Shown here: in pieces, positions 11,501 to 22,741 of the stretch
How the letters are laid out: each line of letters opens with the position of its first letter
How positions within the stretch are numbered: the first letter of the stretch is position 1
Source: Dioszegia crocea
Taxonomy: Eukaryota > Basidiomycota > Tremellomycetes > Tremellales > Bulleribasidiaceae
NCBI GenBank assembly: GCA_001600615.1
Contig: BCKK01000001.1
Span: forward strand, 2,919,826-2,983,825
Direction of reading: 5' to 3'
DNA length: 64,000 nucleotides
Made by a program: the position numbers and the translations under genes
The notes under the pieces: generated by a model
What the model was told of the DNA's origin: nothing
What the model saw: only the letters and a program-made list of their open reading frames with translations
Databases searched by the model: none

Positions 11501-14335
11501 GGCTCATGGAGGGTGTCTTGCCTTGTCTGGGTGGTCAGCAGAGCCGGGGATCAGGACGTACCGTTTGAGCCTTTTCTGAGATTCGGCAGCCAGCTCGAAT
11601 CTAGCTTGGAGAAAAATGAAGCGGGTGATTTCGTCTGTCGACGGCATAGGATGATCAACCTCGTCCCGGAACGCTGCACTGCGACCGTATCTTTCTACCT
11701 CATCAGCCGCGAGCCTCTCGCAGAACTTACTAAACCCGTACAACTCCGGCACATACTCCTTGCACTCTTCCTTGAACGCTTCCATAGCCACCTCTTCATC
11801 TGCGTCACCCTTCACCCTCACTTCAGCCTCGTCGCCCGATAGCGCGATCCTACGCTGCTGTAGCAAATCCCGCGCCACAACGAATATCGGCATAGACCGC
11901 AAGAGGTCCATATGATGGCTCCTCGGTCCGTCCGGCCTTGATCTCGCCGTGTAACCCCGCGCGATGAGGGTGTGAAGGTATTGAGAGTATGAAAACATGC
12001 CTTGCCGGGTAAATTCGCCAAAAGTGACCCCGATCGATTGGATGTTACGCTCCTTCTTGGCCGCAGGGGAGATATCGAGCCAATTGTATAATTGCGGGAA
12101 GATATCGAATGGGCGTCCACCGAGCCCGAGATATTCGGCGCGCTGTTCAGTCCAGAGCCGAAGCATTGTATGACAGCCGTATGGCCTGTGTATACCGAGA
12201 TAGCGTAGACCCATAGCCCAATTGAGAAGAATGAAGACTTTATCTTGAAATTTGGCGAGATCGAGAGTGGGCGCAGTGGGAGATGAGGCGCCGTCAAAGA
12301 AGGATTTACAAAGGTCCATCATGTCACTTTCGGCAGAAATGGAGTCGAGTTTCTGAGCATCAGCTGAAGGTTGTAACTATGCTTACAGATATTTCCTCTA
12401 TCTGATTCCTGCGCGGACTGGATGTACTGCTTGCAGCTGGAACGTAGAGCAGAGCGGTGTTTCGACGTTCCATTTCTGCGAAGATTTCAGGCGGACTGTA
12501 AGCGGATAAAAGTTCGGAGTGCTGTTTCCAGGTCGTAGGACCGAGTAGAACGTCCGGGTTGCCCGCGATGAGGGATTTGACGATCCGTTCCAGCAGAGCT
12601 TGGATCTTGGTCAAAGACCCACTGGCGGGGGACGCCTTGATCTGGATGTCAGTACGGTCTGTGGTCGTTACGTACCTCTTTGATCTTCTCACACGCGCCT
12701 CTGACGCATACGCGAGCTGACGGTAGGTGATGTAGCATATCTGGCAGATAGTCGCCAATGAGTTGCGCGATGAAGCCGAGCTGGGCGAGATTGGCTGTTC
12801 TGAGAAAGTCCGCGAGCCAGGCTACGAATGATCGAGTCGAGATGAGGCGTCGAGTGTGGAGCTCTCTCAATAGCGAGGTGCTGAATCGTCAGCTAACGTT
12901 TCAACGCCAACAAAGAAATTGCAATTGAAGTCCAGCTCACCTATACGTCCACTTGGCCAACCATTTCGCACGGCTCTTCGCATCCCCCAGCACTCCCGTG
13001 GCCGCCTTCTGCGGTTGCAGTGCCACTTTAGTAGGCAAGATCAGATGACCCATCTGTGTCCGCAGCCAGGACGTATACAAACCCGTAAACTCCAAAGTGT
13101 ACCAGTCGTTACTAGTCAACGCCACTGCTGGGGCGTTGGCCGGCGCAGAAGCAGGCGAGTTGGGGGTTTGAGGCATAGGGGACGAAGCCGCCGTTGCTGG
13201 AATTGCCTGAAGTCGTTGTCGATGGGCCACAATTTCATGCGAGCCGAGAACACGAATGAACCATAAGGCTCTTTCAACGGGTATAGGTTCTGACTGCGCA
13301 GCTGTTGGAGCTAGGGCGGCTGCGCCTGGTCGAGTAGGAGCAACACGGGCAAACATCGTATCGAGCAATTCTAGGCCTTTGAAATCGCGGGGAGCCTTGC
13401 CTTCGCGAGCCATACGGTGAAGGGGCACAGACGGGTTGGCGAGATCCGCAAAGAATTGGACGCGCTGTATATCGTTGTATGTCACTCGGGGCGGGATACG
13501 GAAGGTCCGGTCTCTGCAGAGTTAGCACAGGGTCAGTTGATGTATAAAGGCATTACTGACGCAAGTTGAGGCATCCCCTCGTCCCGCTTCTCAATGATGC
13601 TCTGACCCATCCGCATGATCATGTCCATACCCCCATTCAGCAGATACTGGTGGATAGGGCCGTGCATCGAGAAGCTCTCAGCCTACGGATCAGCTAAGCT
13701 CTCGAGGGGGGGGTAGTAGTAGCTCACTCCGACAGTGACAAACGTCTTGGCGACGAAACCATTCTTGACATTCTCCTCGGTGAGGACGTCTTCGGGCTGA
13801 TGGAATCCAGGTCGGCTAGGGTAGAAGTCGGGATAGCCTAGAGACAAGTCAGTACATCCATATTGAGGCTGACAGTGTTCATTCCTTTTGACGCACCGAG
13901 GTCCGCCCGACTATTCAGGACCGTCCTCCAATCCGGCGGGCCAAAGACCTCAACGTCCAGTCCTTCAGCCTTGACCGCCTCGGACCGCTTAACGTCTCCT
14001 TCTTTGATCTGTGAAGCTCGCCTAGTTCTGGACGCAGCGCTGCCACGAGCATTCGCAGATGATGAGCCGGCCCCAGCGGAAGGGGCTGGGAATCCGGCTG
14101 TGTGCCGGGGTGGCATGATGGGCCGTCGAAGTAGAGTCGTGGTGCTAGGATTGGCGCATACCGAATCTCTTCTGTTGCAGTGGGAACAAGAGACTCTCGG
14201 GAAGCCGAATCAAGGAGTAGACCACTAGGATAGAGGAGCGAATGATCAGTCAATTGGAATGAGAGGTGATGCGGCAAGTTTGGGTGTGGACGGAAAGTGA
14301 CCGCCTCCACCGGCAACTCGCTCAACCATCTTCAT
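8595..14335 (-). CDS. SRB8: Mediator complex subunit 12 (SRB8/MED12)
   Basis: Subunit of the Mediator CDK8 kinase module, controlling RNA polymerase II transcription. The N-terminal Med12 domain is recognisable across several exons: YPDFYPSRPGFHQPEDVLTE, then NVKNGFVAKTFVTVG, PIHQYLLNGGMDMIMRMGQS and RIPPRVTYNDIQRVQFFADL followed by ANPSVPLHRM and RALWFIRVLGSHEI. The long middle is helical (Med12 PQL-like region not separately recognised). The last exon is low-complexity and acidic (SIDDDGESDNRDEDVDSDD), then a lysine-glycine tail with repeated VGGK units. About ten short introns; roughly 1,700 residues. The start ATG at 14333-14335 (MKMVERVAGGG...) is inferred by joining two small exons in frame; MPPRHTAG at 14116 is a shorter alternative. 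It is divergent from MIM2 with 167 bp between starts. Confidence 0.92.
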
Positions 14336-14502
14336 GTTGCATCTACCGCTATCCTCAAGCCATTAAATACATCACCAATTGCTTATATAACCTTCAGAGC
14401 AGCTTGTCCAGCTAGGAGAGCCCATCCATTATCCCAAAAAGGTAGGTCAAAATTCAAGTGATGGCTCCAAACAGTAGCTGATTCTTGCAGACGGACCCAA
14501 TC

Positions 14503-14837
14503 ATGTCCTCCATCCCCTTCCCCCGGTCTAAGCCATCCCAACCCTCCTACCCAGCTTCCGAAAGCTCTTCATCCGGCTCTTCTACATCATCCGAAGACGA
14601 TAGGGATGAAGAATCAGCGATGATCCAAGCGGAATGGGAGGAATCCCTCAGGCAGTTGGAGATGGTTTTATCGATCGTGATTATCCCCTTCTTTGGCAAA
14701 TGGTGGGGCAGGAAATGGGCATATTGGGGTGAGTAATCAAGTTTGCATTCCAGTGAACGAGATGTTCGCTAATTGTTGCAGCTTGGGATAGATACTCAAA
14801 CGTTGGGCTCGGCAAGGTGTTTTTCGGGATAAGATGA
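14503..14837 (+). CDS. MIM2: MIM2-like mitochondrial outer-membrane import protein
   Basis: Small single-span protein (about 95 aa) resembling Mim2, partner of Mim1 in inserting helical proteins into the mitochondrial outer membrane. The N-terminus is Ser/acidic-rich. The conserved core EWEESLRQLEMVLSIVIIPF runs into FFGKWWGRKWAYW, with a membrane helix and basic flank. After an intron at about 14730-14781 the C-terminus reads AWDRYSNVGLGKVFFGIR. A probable 5'UTR intron ends at the acceptor just before 14491. The start is the first in-frame ATG after it. Assignment rests on the W-E-E-x-L ... G-K-W-x-G-R-x-W pattern known for fungal Mim2 and on size. Confidence 0.75.
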
Positions 14838-14968
14838 GGTCGGGCGATCGATATGGATTGGCTGCGGTACAGCATCTTCGGCTACACGGCTATGGCCATA
14901 GCTAAATCTCTACCGAGATAGTCTAATCTACCTTACAAATAGAGCAGCTAAATGATGTTAAATACTGA

Positions 14969-17321
14969 TCAATCCCACAGCCGCTTTCTCTGCTGAATTC
15001 GCCTCAAAATCACCCTCAAAGCCGTCTTTTCCGCCACAAACCCCCTATCCTTCATCTCCTTCACCACCTGATCTGCCTCCTCCCACCTCTGCGCCCTCAC
15101 AAGTGGCGTCAAGACTATCAAGTACGTGTCGCTGTTGGGTGGGACTTTGCCAATCATACGCTCGAACATCTCAATGAGGAGACTCTTTGAGTTTGGGTCG
15201 GTCCAGGATGTGGGAGAGGGGGACATGGGGGTGTAAGGGAATGAGGAGGAGAAGACCCTTTCTCCAAGTTCCCGAAGGATCATGTTGTACCCGACACGAT
15301 TGGGCTTGATGCCATGCAATTCCATCCGGTTGATAGAGGCCCAGGCATCAATGTCCCATCCTCCTCGAAAGTAGCCGCTGATGAGGGACGTCCAGGGAAC
15401 CTCTCCGACCCTCATCTGCAGAGCCCTCATCTCCTTCATGAGCTCTTCGGCCGCCCTCAATCCCTTCCTATCTCCATATTTCGCTAGATCGGAAATGAGG
15501 AGTGAGATGGTTCGCTCGTTCGGTGGGATACCCTGTTTGTACATGGTCTCCAGGGTTTTGGCAGCCATTCGGACTTCGCGAGCACGGAGAAGGCCCTGAA
15601 GCAGGACCGTATAGGTGACGACGTCGGGACGTAATTTGCGCTGCTCGGCAAGAGGGAATAAGGCGATCATGGCATCCACCACGCCTCGGCGAGCATGGTG
15701 TCGCAGGACGGTGTTGATGGTTACGATATCGATGGGGATGGCCGAGGTGGGAAGGACGGCTTGCTTGAATAGTTCCAACGCCATTTCGACGCCTTGATTC
15801 GGTATGAGGAACGCACAAGAGATCATGTGGTTCAGCATTCGCGTGGATGGGTAAGATTTATCTTCTCCGTCAGCCTGATTCTGAGTGGAATTGTTTCGCA
15901 CAAACTCACCTGTACCCTCCTCGCGGAGGTAAGCCTCTTTACACGCTTGGTCGCGGACCATATCTTCCCACGCCATGCCCAATTTCTCCGCATCGCCCAC
16001 TTTCGCCAGGCCCTGCATATACAGCATGTAGGCTTTCATATCCCGCGCCCCTTCCTCTCCAGCCGTCCGCCAAACCGCATCTAGATCATCCGCCACCTGC
16101 GCCTTGTCCCTGAACTCCAGCACTTGTTCGTCCAACTCACGCGCCTCCGTCGCATCCTTGACTTCATCATCGATCCTCGCGCGATGCACCAATAACGCGT
16201 GATGTATTGCAGGAGGATACGGACGGGGGAGATAAGACAGCACCTCGTTCCAGTACTGAGCCAACTCCCTTTCCTCAGTCGGCAGTCGCCTATAGACTGA
16301 CGAGCGAGAAAAGAAGCGGAGGAAACTGGCAAGAGAACGGACTCGATCGTCGCTGATCTTGACGGTTCCTGCGACGGAGTGATCCGCTGATCGCTCTGAC
16401 CGCATAACCTCCTTGTACTTCGCCCACAGCCCTACACCCTCTGTCGTCTGCTGTCCTATCCGCATCGCAGCTAGCATCGTGTCCAGCTGTTCCGGGGTGT
16501 CTGGCAATTCCTCGCTTTGGGCAGAATTTGCCGCCACCAGATCCTCCACCGCCTGCGAATATCGCTCAAACTCCTCATCCTGATTCCCCAGTAGCTTGTG
16601 CAGTGCTTTGAACACATACTCTTTCTTCGTGGGAATGAATTGGATTGACGAAGCCGTTTCCGACGCCTCGTGTCGCAATACCGCCCATGCCGCGAAGATT
16701 ACGTGCGGCAGCATGAAGTTGACTGGTTTGTACAACCTCAGACTTTCTTCAAGGGAGTTCAGGATGGGACGAGCATCAGACCCTTCCAGAATCTGACGCA
16801 CCAGGCGGCGTGCATACCGATAAGCGATGTCGTATAGCTGGAGAGGGGTTCGGGAAGATTTGAGCTCGTTCGACCTTATCCAGCAATGAGCGAGGATGTC
16901 ATTGATGAGTGAATCGACCTCGGGCTTTCTGACCGAAGATTTGGGCTTCTCGGGGGAGAGGGAAGCCGAGATGTCGCTGAGGAAGGGATCGAGCCGAGAT
17001 CGGTCGTTCTCGAATACCGGTCGAACGACGGAGAGGAGGGTGGTTTCGTCAACAAGGGCTGGAGTTTTAGATGAGGAGGGGCGTGAGAAAAGCACCTTCA
17101 GGCGTGTGTCTGTGTCCAGAGGGCGCTGAGGCTGGTGTGAGCCGATGTCTCTCAATGTGACTTACTGGCTTCTGGCGGCTTGGGGCAGATTTCCAGTTTC
17201 CAGCACCTGATCTCACTATGGGCGTATGGCCGGGTGAGCGATCAATCTTCTGGAAACTCTTGACCGATATAGCCGGCTTCGGAGCACCGACTATAGTGGA
17301 TGCTAGGCGTCTAGTAGCCAT
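14969..17321 (-). CDS. Pentatricopeptide-repeat (PPR) protein, probably mitochondrial
   Basis: Predicted organellar RNA-binding protein of about 769 aa. The N-terminus MATRRLASTIVGAPKPAISV lacks acidic residues and looks like a mitochondrial presequence. One 5'-proximal intron lies at about 17130-17168. The rest is a single long exon. PPR helices are visible in the C-terminal half, for example DIVTINTVLRHHARRGVVDA, RPDVVTYTVLLQGLLRAREV, IPPNERTISLLISDLAKYGD, VPWTSLISGYFRGGWDIDAW, IKPNRVGYNMILRELGE and NSDTYLIVLTPLVRAQRWEE, about 35 residues apart. The N-terminal half is helical without clear repeats. Which transcript it serves cannot be told. An upstream overlapping frame has no ATG, so 17321 is the likely start. 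Confidence 0.88.
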
Positions 17322-17743
17322 TTCCAGCGGTCTTACAGGTGGTGAGATGGCTGTAGGTTGGCAGAATTCGACGACTTTCGAAATCTTGCCCTTCAAAAGT
17401 GACGCACGGGCATTGGACCCCTCCGCGGAGCTCCGCGGGGAACACTCTTTCACTCATCCTTGACCTTTAGCATGGTAACATGCATACAAGTAGAGGAGCT
17501 CGGCCAAATACCAGTCTGAGATGATGCCAATGATACACGCAGTACGCATCGTCGAAAGGGAAGAACTAGTGCCTCAGAACAGGGTCTCGCGGCTCCGTAC
17601 AGAATCATATCGGCACCGGTGCCGGATTGCGCAGCAGGCAGCAGAGCGTGTCAAGTGGCATCCGCACTTCTGCCTTACTATCATAGCATGCGCCACTAGC
17701 CCATGCTAGCATAGGCCAGACTCAGCTCAAATACAAAGGCTGC
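17322..17743. promoter_or_regulatory. Divergent promoter region
   Basis: 422 bp between the PPR start (-) and the membrane-protein start (+). I saw no conserved frame, RNA gene or clear TATA element. Confidence 0.4.
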
Positions 17744-19537
17744 CATGGGCACGATGCCCACCTTGAAATCGACACGATGGGCTCTGGCTGGGCTACTGGC
17801 CCTACTGTCAGCGATAGCTGTAATGGCCACTTGGTCGAAAGATACCGAAAGTGAGCTTGCCTTGCTTGACTATGCCCTCGATTCGGTCTACGCGTGGGTT
17901 ATGCTCGGCTGACCGCTCCAAGGTTATCCGTACGGCCCGGATATCGCGACAGATATCCGCGAACCTGGACTGATCTTTGGTTCGGCAGGACTGGGCGGTT
18001 TGATGATTATGTCAGTTGTGATGATCCCTCCACCGACGCATAGACCATTGGACCATAGCTGACCCCGCAGGCGATCGGCCGGAGTCTTTCTACCGAAGCC
18101 ATGGCGACCGTATGTGGATCGCTTAGAGTTTGCGTTCGTCACGATGCTGTGGATATTGTGGACTTGTAAGAGACTTTGCCGTGAACTGCGCGCGAGCCGT
18201 TACTGATCGTCACAGCGGCAACGATGGCGTTTTCCGCCTCAACGATATCCAAGACCATCTGTCTACAACACTCAAATACTGGAATGCCGAAATGCTCTGT
18301 CCTCACATCCGACTTACTCCTCCTCCACGGCCTATCTCTCGCATCGTTCGCATATCTCCTGACCGTGTTATCCACGGCGTTGAGCCCGGGCTATCTAGCT
18401 TCCCACTCACCCAGTCTATCGGGTCTGGACGGCGTGAACAGCGATGGCGTGGGTGGAGAAGAGGGAGGCATTTTTCTCATGTGGGACCTGGCGCTTGGAG
18501 GCTCGCCGAAGATCTCACCTGCTGATCTTCCGGATGGATATCAAGCGAGGGGCGAGACGGTGTATGGGACTGCTCCTCCGGCTGCGGCAACATCACAGAT
18601 GACCTCTACCACGACAGAGCCCTCCTCCGAGCCTGTGATCGACTACCGCAAACCAGATCGATTCGCCAACGGCCGAGTGGGCATGTACGTCCCGCTGCTG
18701 TTCACCAGTCTTGCGGTGGTGTTCTGCATCAGTGCCGTTTCAACGAGAGGCTTTCCAGGTGGGTAGCACTTTCAGATTGTCTCATGAGGGAAGCGATCGT
18801 GAGCTAATTGAACTAGGTCTCATGGCTATGGTTGTGCTCAGCCTTGCCGTGGTCAGCATTGCATTTACCGCTTCTACGTGAGTATCGCCTCTCAGACCTG
18901 AATTGCGATTCGCTGATTACCAAAGATTGCTCTTACATCGTCAGCAGAGCATGAAAGCGGTTCAAACAGTATCGTCCAGAGCGTACCGTGCTGTGGAACT
19001 GGGAACGATTCTGGCACTATTCGTTCTTTGGCCAAGTAAATCCTGTCAAGATTCTGCAGGGATGTCCATGAGCTGACCCTTCTAGTCGCCGCTACGCTCT
19101 ACACTCTCAGTCCATCCTCCAGTGACCGGCCTTGCACCTCTCTGGTGGGCGCTGGTTCAGGCTCTGGCGACACGGATGAGGAAGTCCCCAGCGACGCCAT
19201 CCCGGCCGACAAATGGCTCTCGATCTGCAACTTGACCCTTCTCACCCTCTCGCTCGCGTGGTTCTGCTCTTGGATCTCCCTCGCGCGCGCAGTGAGCCTC
19301 GTCTTCCCAATGCCTGACTCCGCCTCGGATGAGCCTACTATCGCTGTTCCAATTCTAGGCCACTCGCGAGGCTTGTCGGCTGGGAGAGGAGAGGGGCAGC
19401 CGTTGCTGTCGCCCTCAACGGCGACAGGGTCGAGGAAGGGTGTTCCACCGGAGTTGCCGGTTGAGAGGCCTCAGGTCAAGTATGGAAGGCTAGTAGCTGG
19501 AGAGGCGTTCGAATTGGGCGATGATGACGAGGAATGA
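17744..19537 (+). CDS. Multi-span membrane protein with two MARVEL-like tetraspan halves
   Basis: Uncharacterised integral membrane protein, about 460 aa in at least seven exons. I count eight hydrophobic spans: ALAGLLALLSAIAVMATW, GLIFGSAGLGGLMIM, EFAFVTMLWILWTSATMA, LLLLHGLSLASFAYLLTVL, MYVPLLFTSLAVVFCISAVS, GLMAMVVLSLAVVSIAFTAS, ELGTILALFVLWPIAATLYT and WLSICNLTLLTLSLAWFC. The third span of each half starts with Glu and has the L-W-x-x-W/A pattern typical of fungal MARVEL proteins, and each half has cysteines in the loop before its fourth span. This suggests an internal duplication. The C-tail is soluble, Ser/acidic (GQPLLSPSTATGSRKGVP) and ends GDDDEE. MARVEL proteins sit in plasma-membrane domains; the role here is inferred only from fold. 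Confidence 0.75.
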
Positions 19538-19988
19538 TCTACGAGTAATGAGTGCAGTTGACGATTTGAGGGATACGGATGGGGAGTCTTTGGGGGCGAA
19601 ATGGCTGGGGAAGGGTTGCCCAGGGGTGTATCGTTGTACAAGCCATATAATATAGTTGTGTCGCCCTTTATTGATTCTACTTGTATCGCTGGCCTCATGA
19701 TATGTCGTTTAACCTGACAATCAGCCGACTCCTTACGGTCGTACAGCCTTTGCCCAACGATGGGTACGGCAGTACCTGGATCTGGATAACGAGATGATAA
19801 GATCGGGACATGACGTCAAATTCCCGATCGCGCCTCCAAGTCAAAAGATCAAGACTGGTGTCTCAGTCTATCATACTTCGCTTTCCACAAATCATATAAA
19901 CCTCATACTCTCTTACAGCTCGCCTAGACAGTCGAGTCTGCCCTAGAACCCCTCCAAAACGCAACGCCTCAACCCCCTTCGCCGTACA
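19538..19988. other. Intergenic, with TATA-like element
   Basis: 3' region of the membrane-protein gene and promoter of the flavin-binding-protein gene. It holds a palindromic TGACGTCA (listed separately) and a TATA-like catataaacc at about 19894-19903, roughly 90 nt before the ATG. Confidence 0.45.
19811..19818. promoter_or_regulatory. CRE/ATF-type palindrome TGACGTCA
   Basis: Perfect 8-bp CRE palindrome 171 nt upstream of the PNPOx-like ATG at 19989. Such sites are bound by ATF/CREB-type bZIP factors. Function is inferred from position only. Confidence 0.4.
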
Positions 19989-20856
19989 ATGGCATCGACC
20001 GCACGCAACGCACAGACTCCACCCTGGGTCTCTGTTTTCAAGAAGCAGATCGATGTGCACGAGAAGGATCAAGATCGTACCAGTGAGTACCCCTGAAGCT
20101 TGCAATCTCAGAGTCAGCTGACACGGTCCAGCATATGCTCTAGCCACGCTCGACAAAGACGGTTTGCCGAAGGTCAGGCATGTCATCCACCGAATCTGTG
20201 AGTTCTGGATTTGATCAGGGTTACACAATGATCGCTGACGTTTCAGTAACACCCGCTTCCAACATCCTTGTTACCACCACCGACACTCGTATGGGCAAGC
20301 CCGCTCACCTGGCTGCTCATCCTACTGTCGAGATGGCTTGGTGGATGGTTGAGCCAGCCATCCAATTCCGAGTCACCGGTCAGGGCTATACCATTCCTAA
20401 CGATGACTCCGCTTCTGACTTCTCAACCAAGATGGAGGAGACTCTAAAGGGCTTGCGTGCTACAGGGGACGAGGCGGAGACAGGGTTCTGGGAGAAAGAG
20501 AGGAAGAGGTTGTGGAAGGAGGCAATGAGTGGGCATTTGAGGGCCAGCTTTGCGCGACCGCCCCCGGGCAAGCTGCTGTCGGAGTGCCCTGATCCCAAGA
20601 CCTGGTCCGAGACTCTACCTGCTGAATCTGTGAGTGGTTTTGCAATCTGAGAGAAGGCAGGCAGGAGCCATGGCTTATATCGCAGGACGACGCAGAAGAG
20701 CAGAAGAAGATTGACACTGCCTACTCGCATTTCGCCCTGCTTGCTGTCCGCCCGACCGGTTTCGAGCAGCTTGAGCTGAAAGCATCCCCCAACATCCGTA
20801 CTCAGTGGACAGAGAAGGACGAAGGGAAGTGGGAGGAGCGTCACGTCGCTCCCTAG
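19989..20856 (+). CDS. Pyridoxamine 5'-phosphate oxidase-like FMN-binding protein (Alr4036 family)
   Basis: Likely soluble flavin-binding split-barrel protein of the Pyridox_oxase_2 / Alr4036 group, with fungal members of unknown substrate. Exons: MASTARNAQTPPWVSVFKKQ; AYALATLDKDGLPKVRHVIH; a central exon with ILVTTTDTRMGKPAHLAAHP, VEMAWWMVEPAIQFRVTGQG and a long helical segment; and a last exon with YSHFALLAVRPTGFEQLEL that ends GKWEERHVAP. Three introns of about 45-60 nt. The pattern T-x-D-x-R-x-G-K, hydrophobic strand, then W-W-x-x-P-x-x-Q-x-R matches the FMN-phosphate and dimer-interface strands of the family. About 235 aa. Whether it makes pyridoxal phosphate is not shown; canonical PNPOx has a different C-terminus. 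Confidence 0.85.
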
Positions 20857-20882
20857 TCGATGCACATGCGACAGGTGATCAG

Positions 20883-22516
20883 TCAGCTACCCTTCCAGAG
20901 AACTGGCGCAATGGCGCCGCGTGCTGCTGACGGAACTGATCTTCCGCATGGATCCGTTTGGTGTATCCAGCTAATATACCTGATTGCATGGGGAAGGACA
21001 ACTACAGCTCCACTCTGACATTTGACGGTATACGCTAGCATCTGAAGCCGCGTTGCGGAGGTCCCATCCTTCGTGACACCTGCACCGTAGTAGGTTTCCA
21101 TGTACCTCGCGATACACGACGTACAGGCTCTCCCTTTCACCTTCACCATCTGTCCCGCCATATAAAGTATGGGCATCGGCTCGTTGCGACCCATCATATG
21201 CCTATTCATGCGACTGAAGCCGCATATGCGCCGCTCTATCTGTTCCATGTGGAGCGCCCAAGCTCGCTCTACTTCCCCTTCGACCCATTCGGCCTGATCG
21301 GGGCAGATAAGCTTGGCACAAAGCTCGCAGGTATATGTCCCCTCCATCATCTCTAGAACAGGCCCCGGCATATCTGCCAGGGACGAGGGCGGGTAATCTG
21401 GGCGCAGGGTTGAGTTGTAGACCCCAAGGAGGACGTGGGTCAGACTCGGAGCGCCCTTGGTGGAAACCGGATTGGGATGCTCCCGAGTGGCCGCATTGGA
21501 CGAAGCGCGATCAAGGGATGGACAGATGATCGCACATGATGGGTTGTCTAGATATGTGTCCGATGCCTCGATGGATATGAGGGGCAGCAGGAGGTATGAG
21601 AGCGGTAGGTGATCGACCGGCTTGGTAGATGTCAAGTCGAGAAATATGAGGTTGGGGAAGGCGGTGGACAGCCACGATGGTAGACCTGCAAGGCAGTAAG
21701 CTTTTTACTCTTGGGGAGTGAACGATATATTGATACCTTGCCATTGATTGAACGACACATCGAGCCTCTTCATCGCCTCAGACTGCAGGCCGACCAATGT
21801 ACATGCCGCGGACATTGGCAGTGCATCAAGGTCGGTCTCGGCTACATCAAGGTGAGACAGATCGAAAGCATCGACTGCGTCTTTGTAGAGGGCATGATTG
21901 ACAAGTCGAAGAAGGATGGTTGGGGCGACGTTCACCAATGCGCCCAGGACTTCATCGCTTCCCGCTTCAGTCTCGGCTGAGACATTTGTAAGGGCTCGGT
22001 ACCAGTTGGCGACTACTCGAGGTACGAAATCAGCTTCGCTGGCTGCAAGGTTTTCGGTGTATGTTTTATCGCTTGCGAGACGGATAACTCTGGCAACCAG
22101 AGACTGCAGAATTGCTGCAAGGTCAGACTCGTCTAAGTGTGTCGGCAAAGTTACTCACTCTTACATTTACTCTCCCTCATTTTACTTTCCTTAGTCACAG
22201 CGCAGGTGGCGGATTTGGTCGATCCGCGTTCTCCGCCTAACCCGCCCCGCGATAGCCCATGATACAAACTCGCCCATGGGCCCGTGGCATAGGTCTGCCA
22301 CCCCTCGTTTTGGTCGCCGTACTTGTTATCCCATGATCGCCTAAGCAAGGAAGGAGGAGATACCATTGAGTCGTTGATGATCAGAAGGGCGGAGTGAATT
22401 GACTCGATGAGGATTGACTGGCGCTCAATGGAATGCGCGGTCCACTTTGGTGCTGTCGAGTTGGCCAGCCCCATGCTGTTGAGCTTGTCGAGGATGGGTG
22501 GTTGGTGAGCTTCCAT
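20883..22516 (-). CDS. Uncharacterised LRR/CxxC protein, tandem copy A
   Basis: I do not recognise a named family. The protein is helical in its first half (RQSILIESIHSALLIIND; VARVIRLASDKTYTENLA; APTILLRLVNHALYKDAVDA). It then has a leucine-rich-repeat-like step (RLDVSFNQWQG, intron, LPSWLSTAFPNLIFLDLTST). The last part has two cysteine pairs: YTCELCAKLICPDQAEW and, 50 residues on, KVKGRACTSCIARY, a possible zinc site. Two introns, near 22095-22155 and 21686-21735. Its neighbour at 22742-24258 has the same order of features and the same strand, so the two are tandem paralogs 225 bp apart. Copy A has an extra Met/His-rich loop between the two cysteine pairs and a longer C-terminus. The stop at 20883 is only 27 nt past the convergent PNPOx-like stop. 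Confidence 0.7.
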
Positions 22517-22741
22517 GATGAATGAGAGCTGTCAAGTAATGTGGAGGAAGAGAGACGGGAACAGTCCGGTGGGAAGGGAAGCGGTCCAGCATTGGATTGT
22601 CCGTTGACTCAATTGAAGATCTGGTCAGTGTTCGGTGCCTTAGATCCCTATCGTCATGCATGTCTCACTTGCATCGGATACCCAGGTAGATTGTCCGGAC
22701 AGGCGTGGAATGCCCAGCGGTAGCTTCAGACCTACAGCAGA

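Noticed and set aside
17521..17709. Possible tRNA or small RNA in the 17.5 kb divergent gap
   Set aside because: Several short complementary stretches were noticed, but no B-box (GGTTCRANTCC-like) or cloverleaf could be formed.
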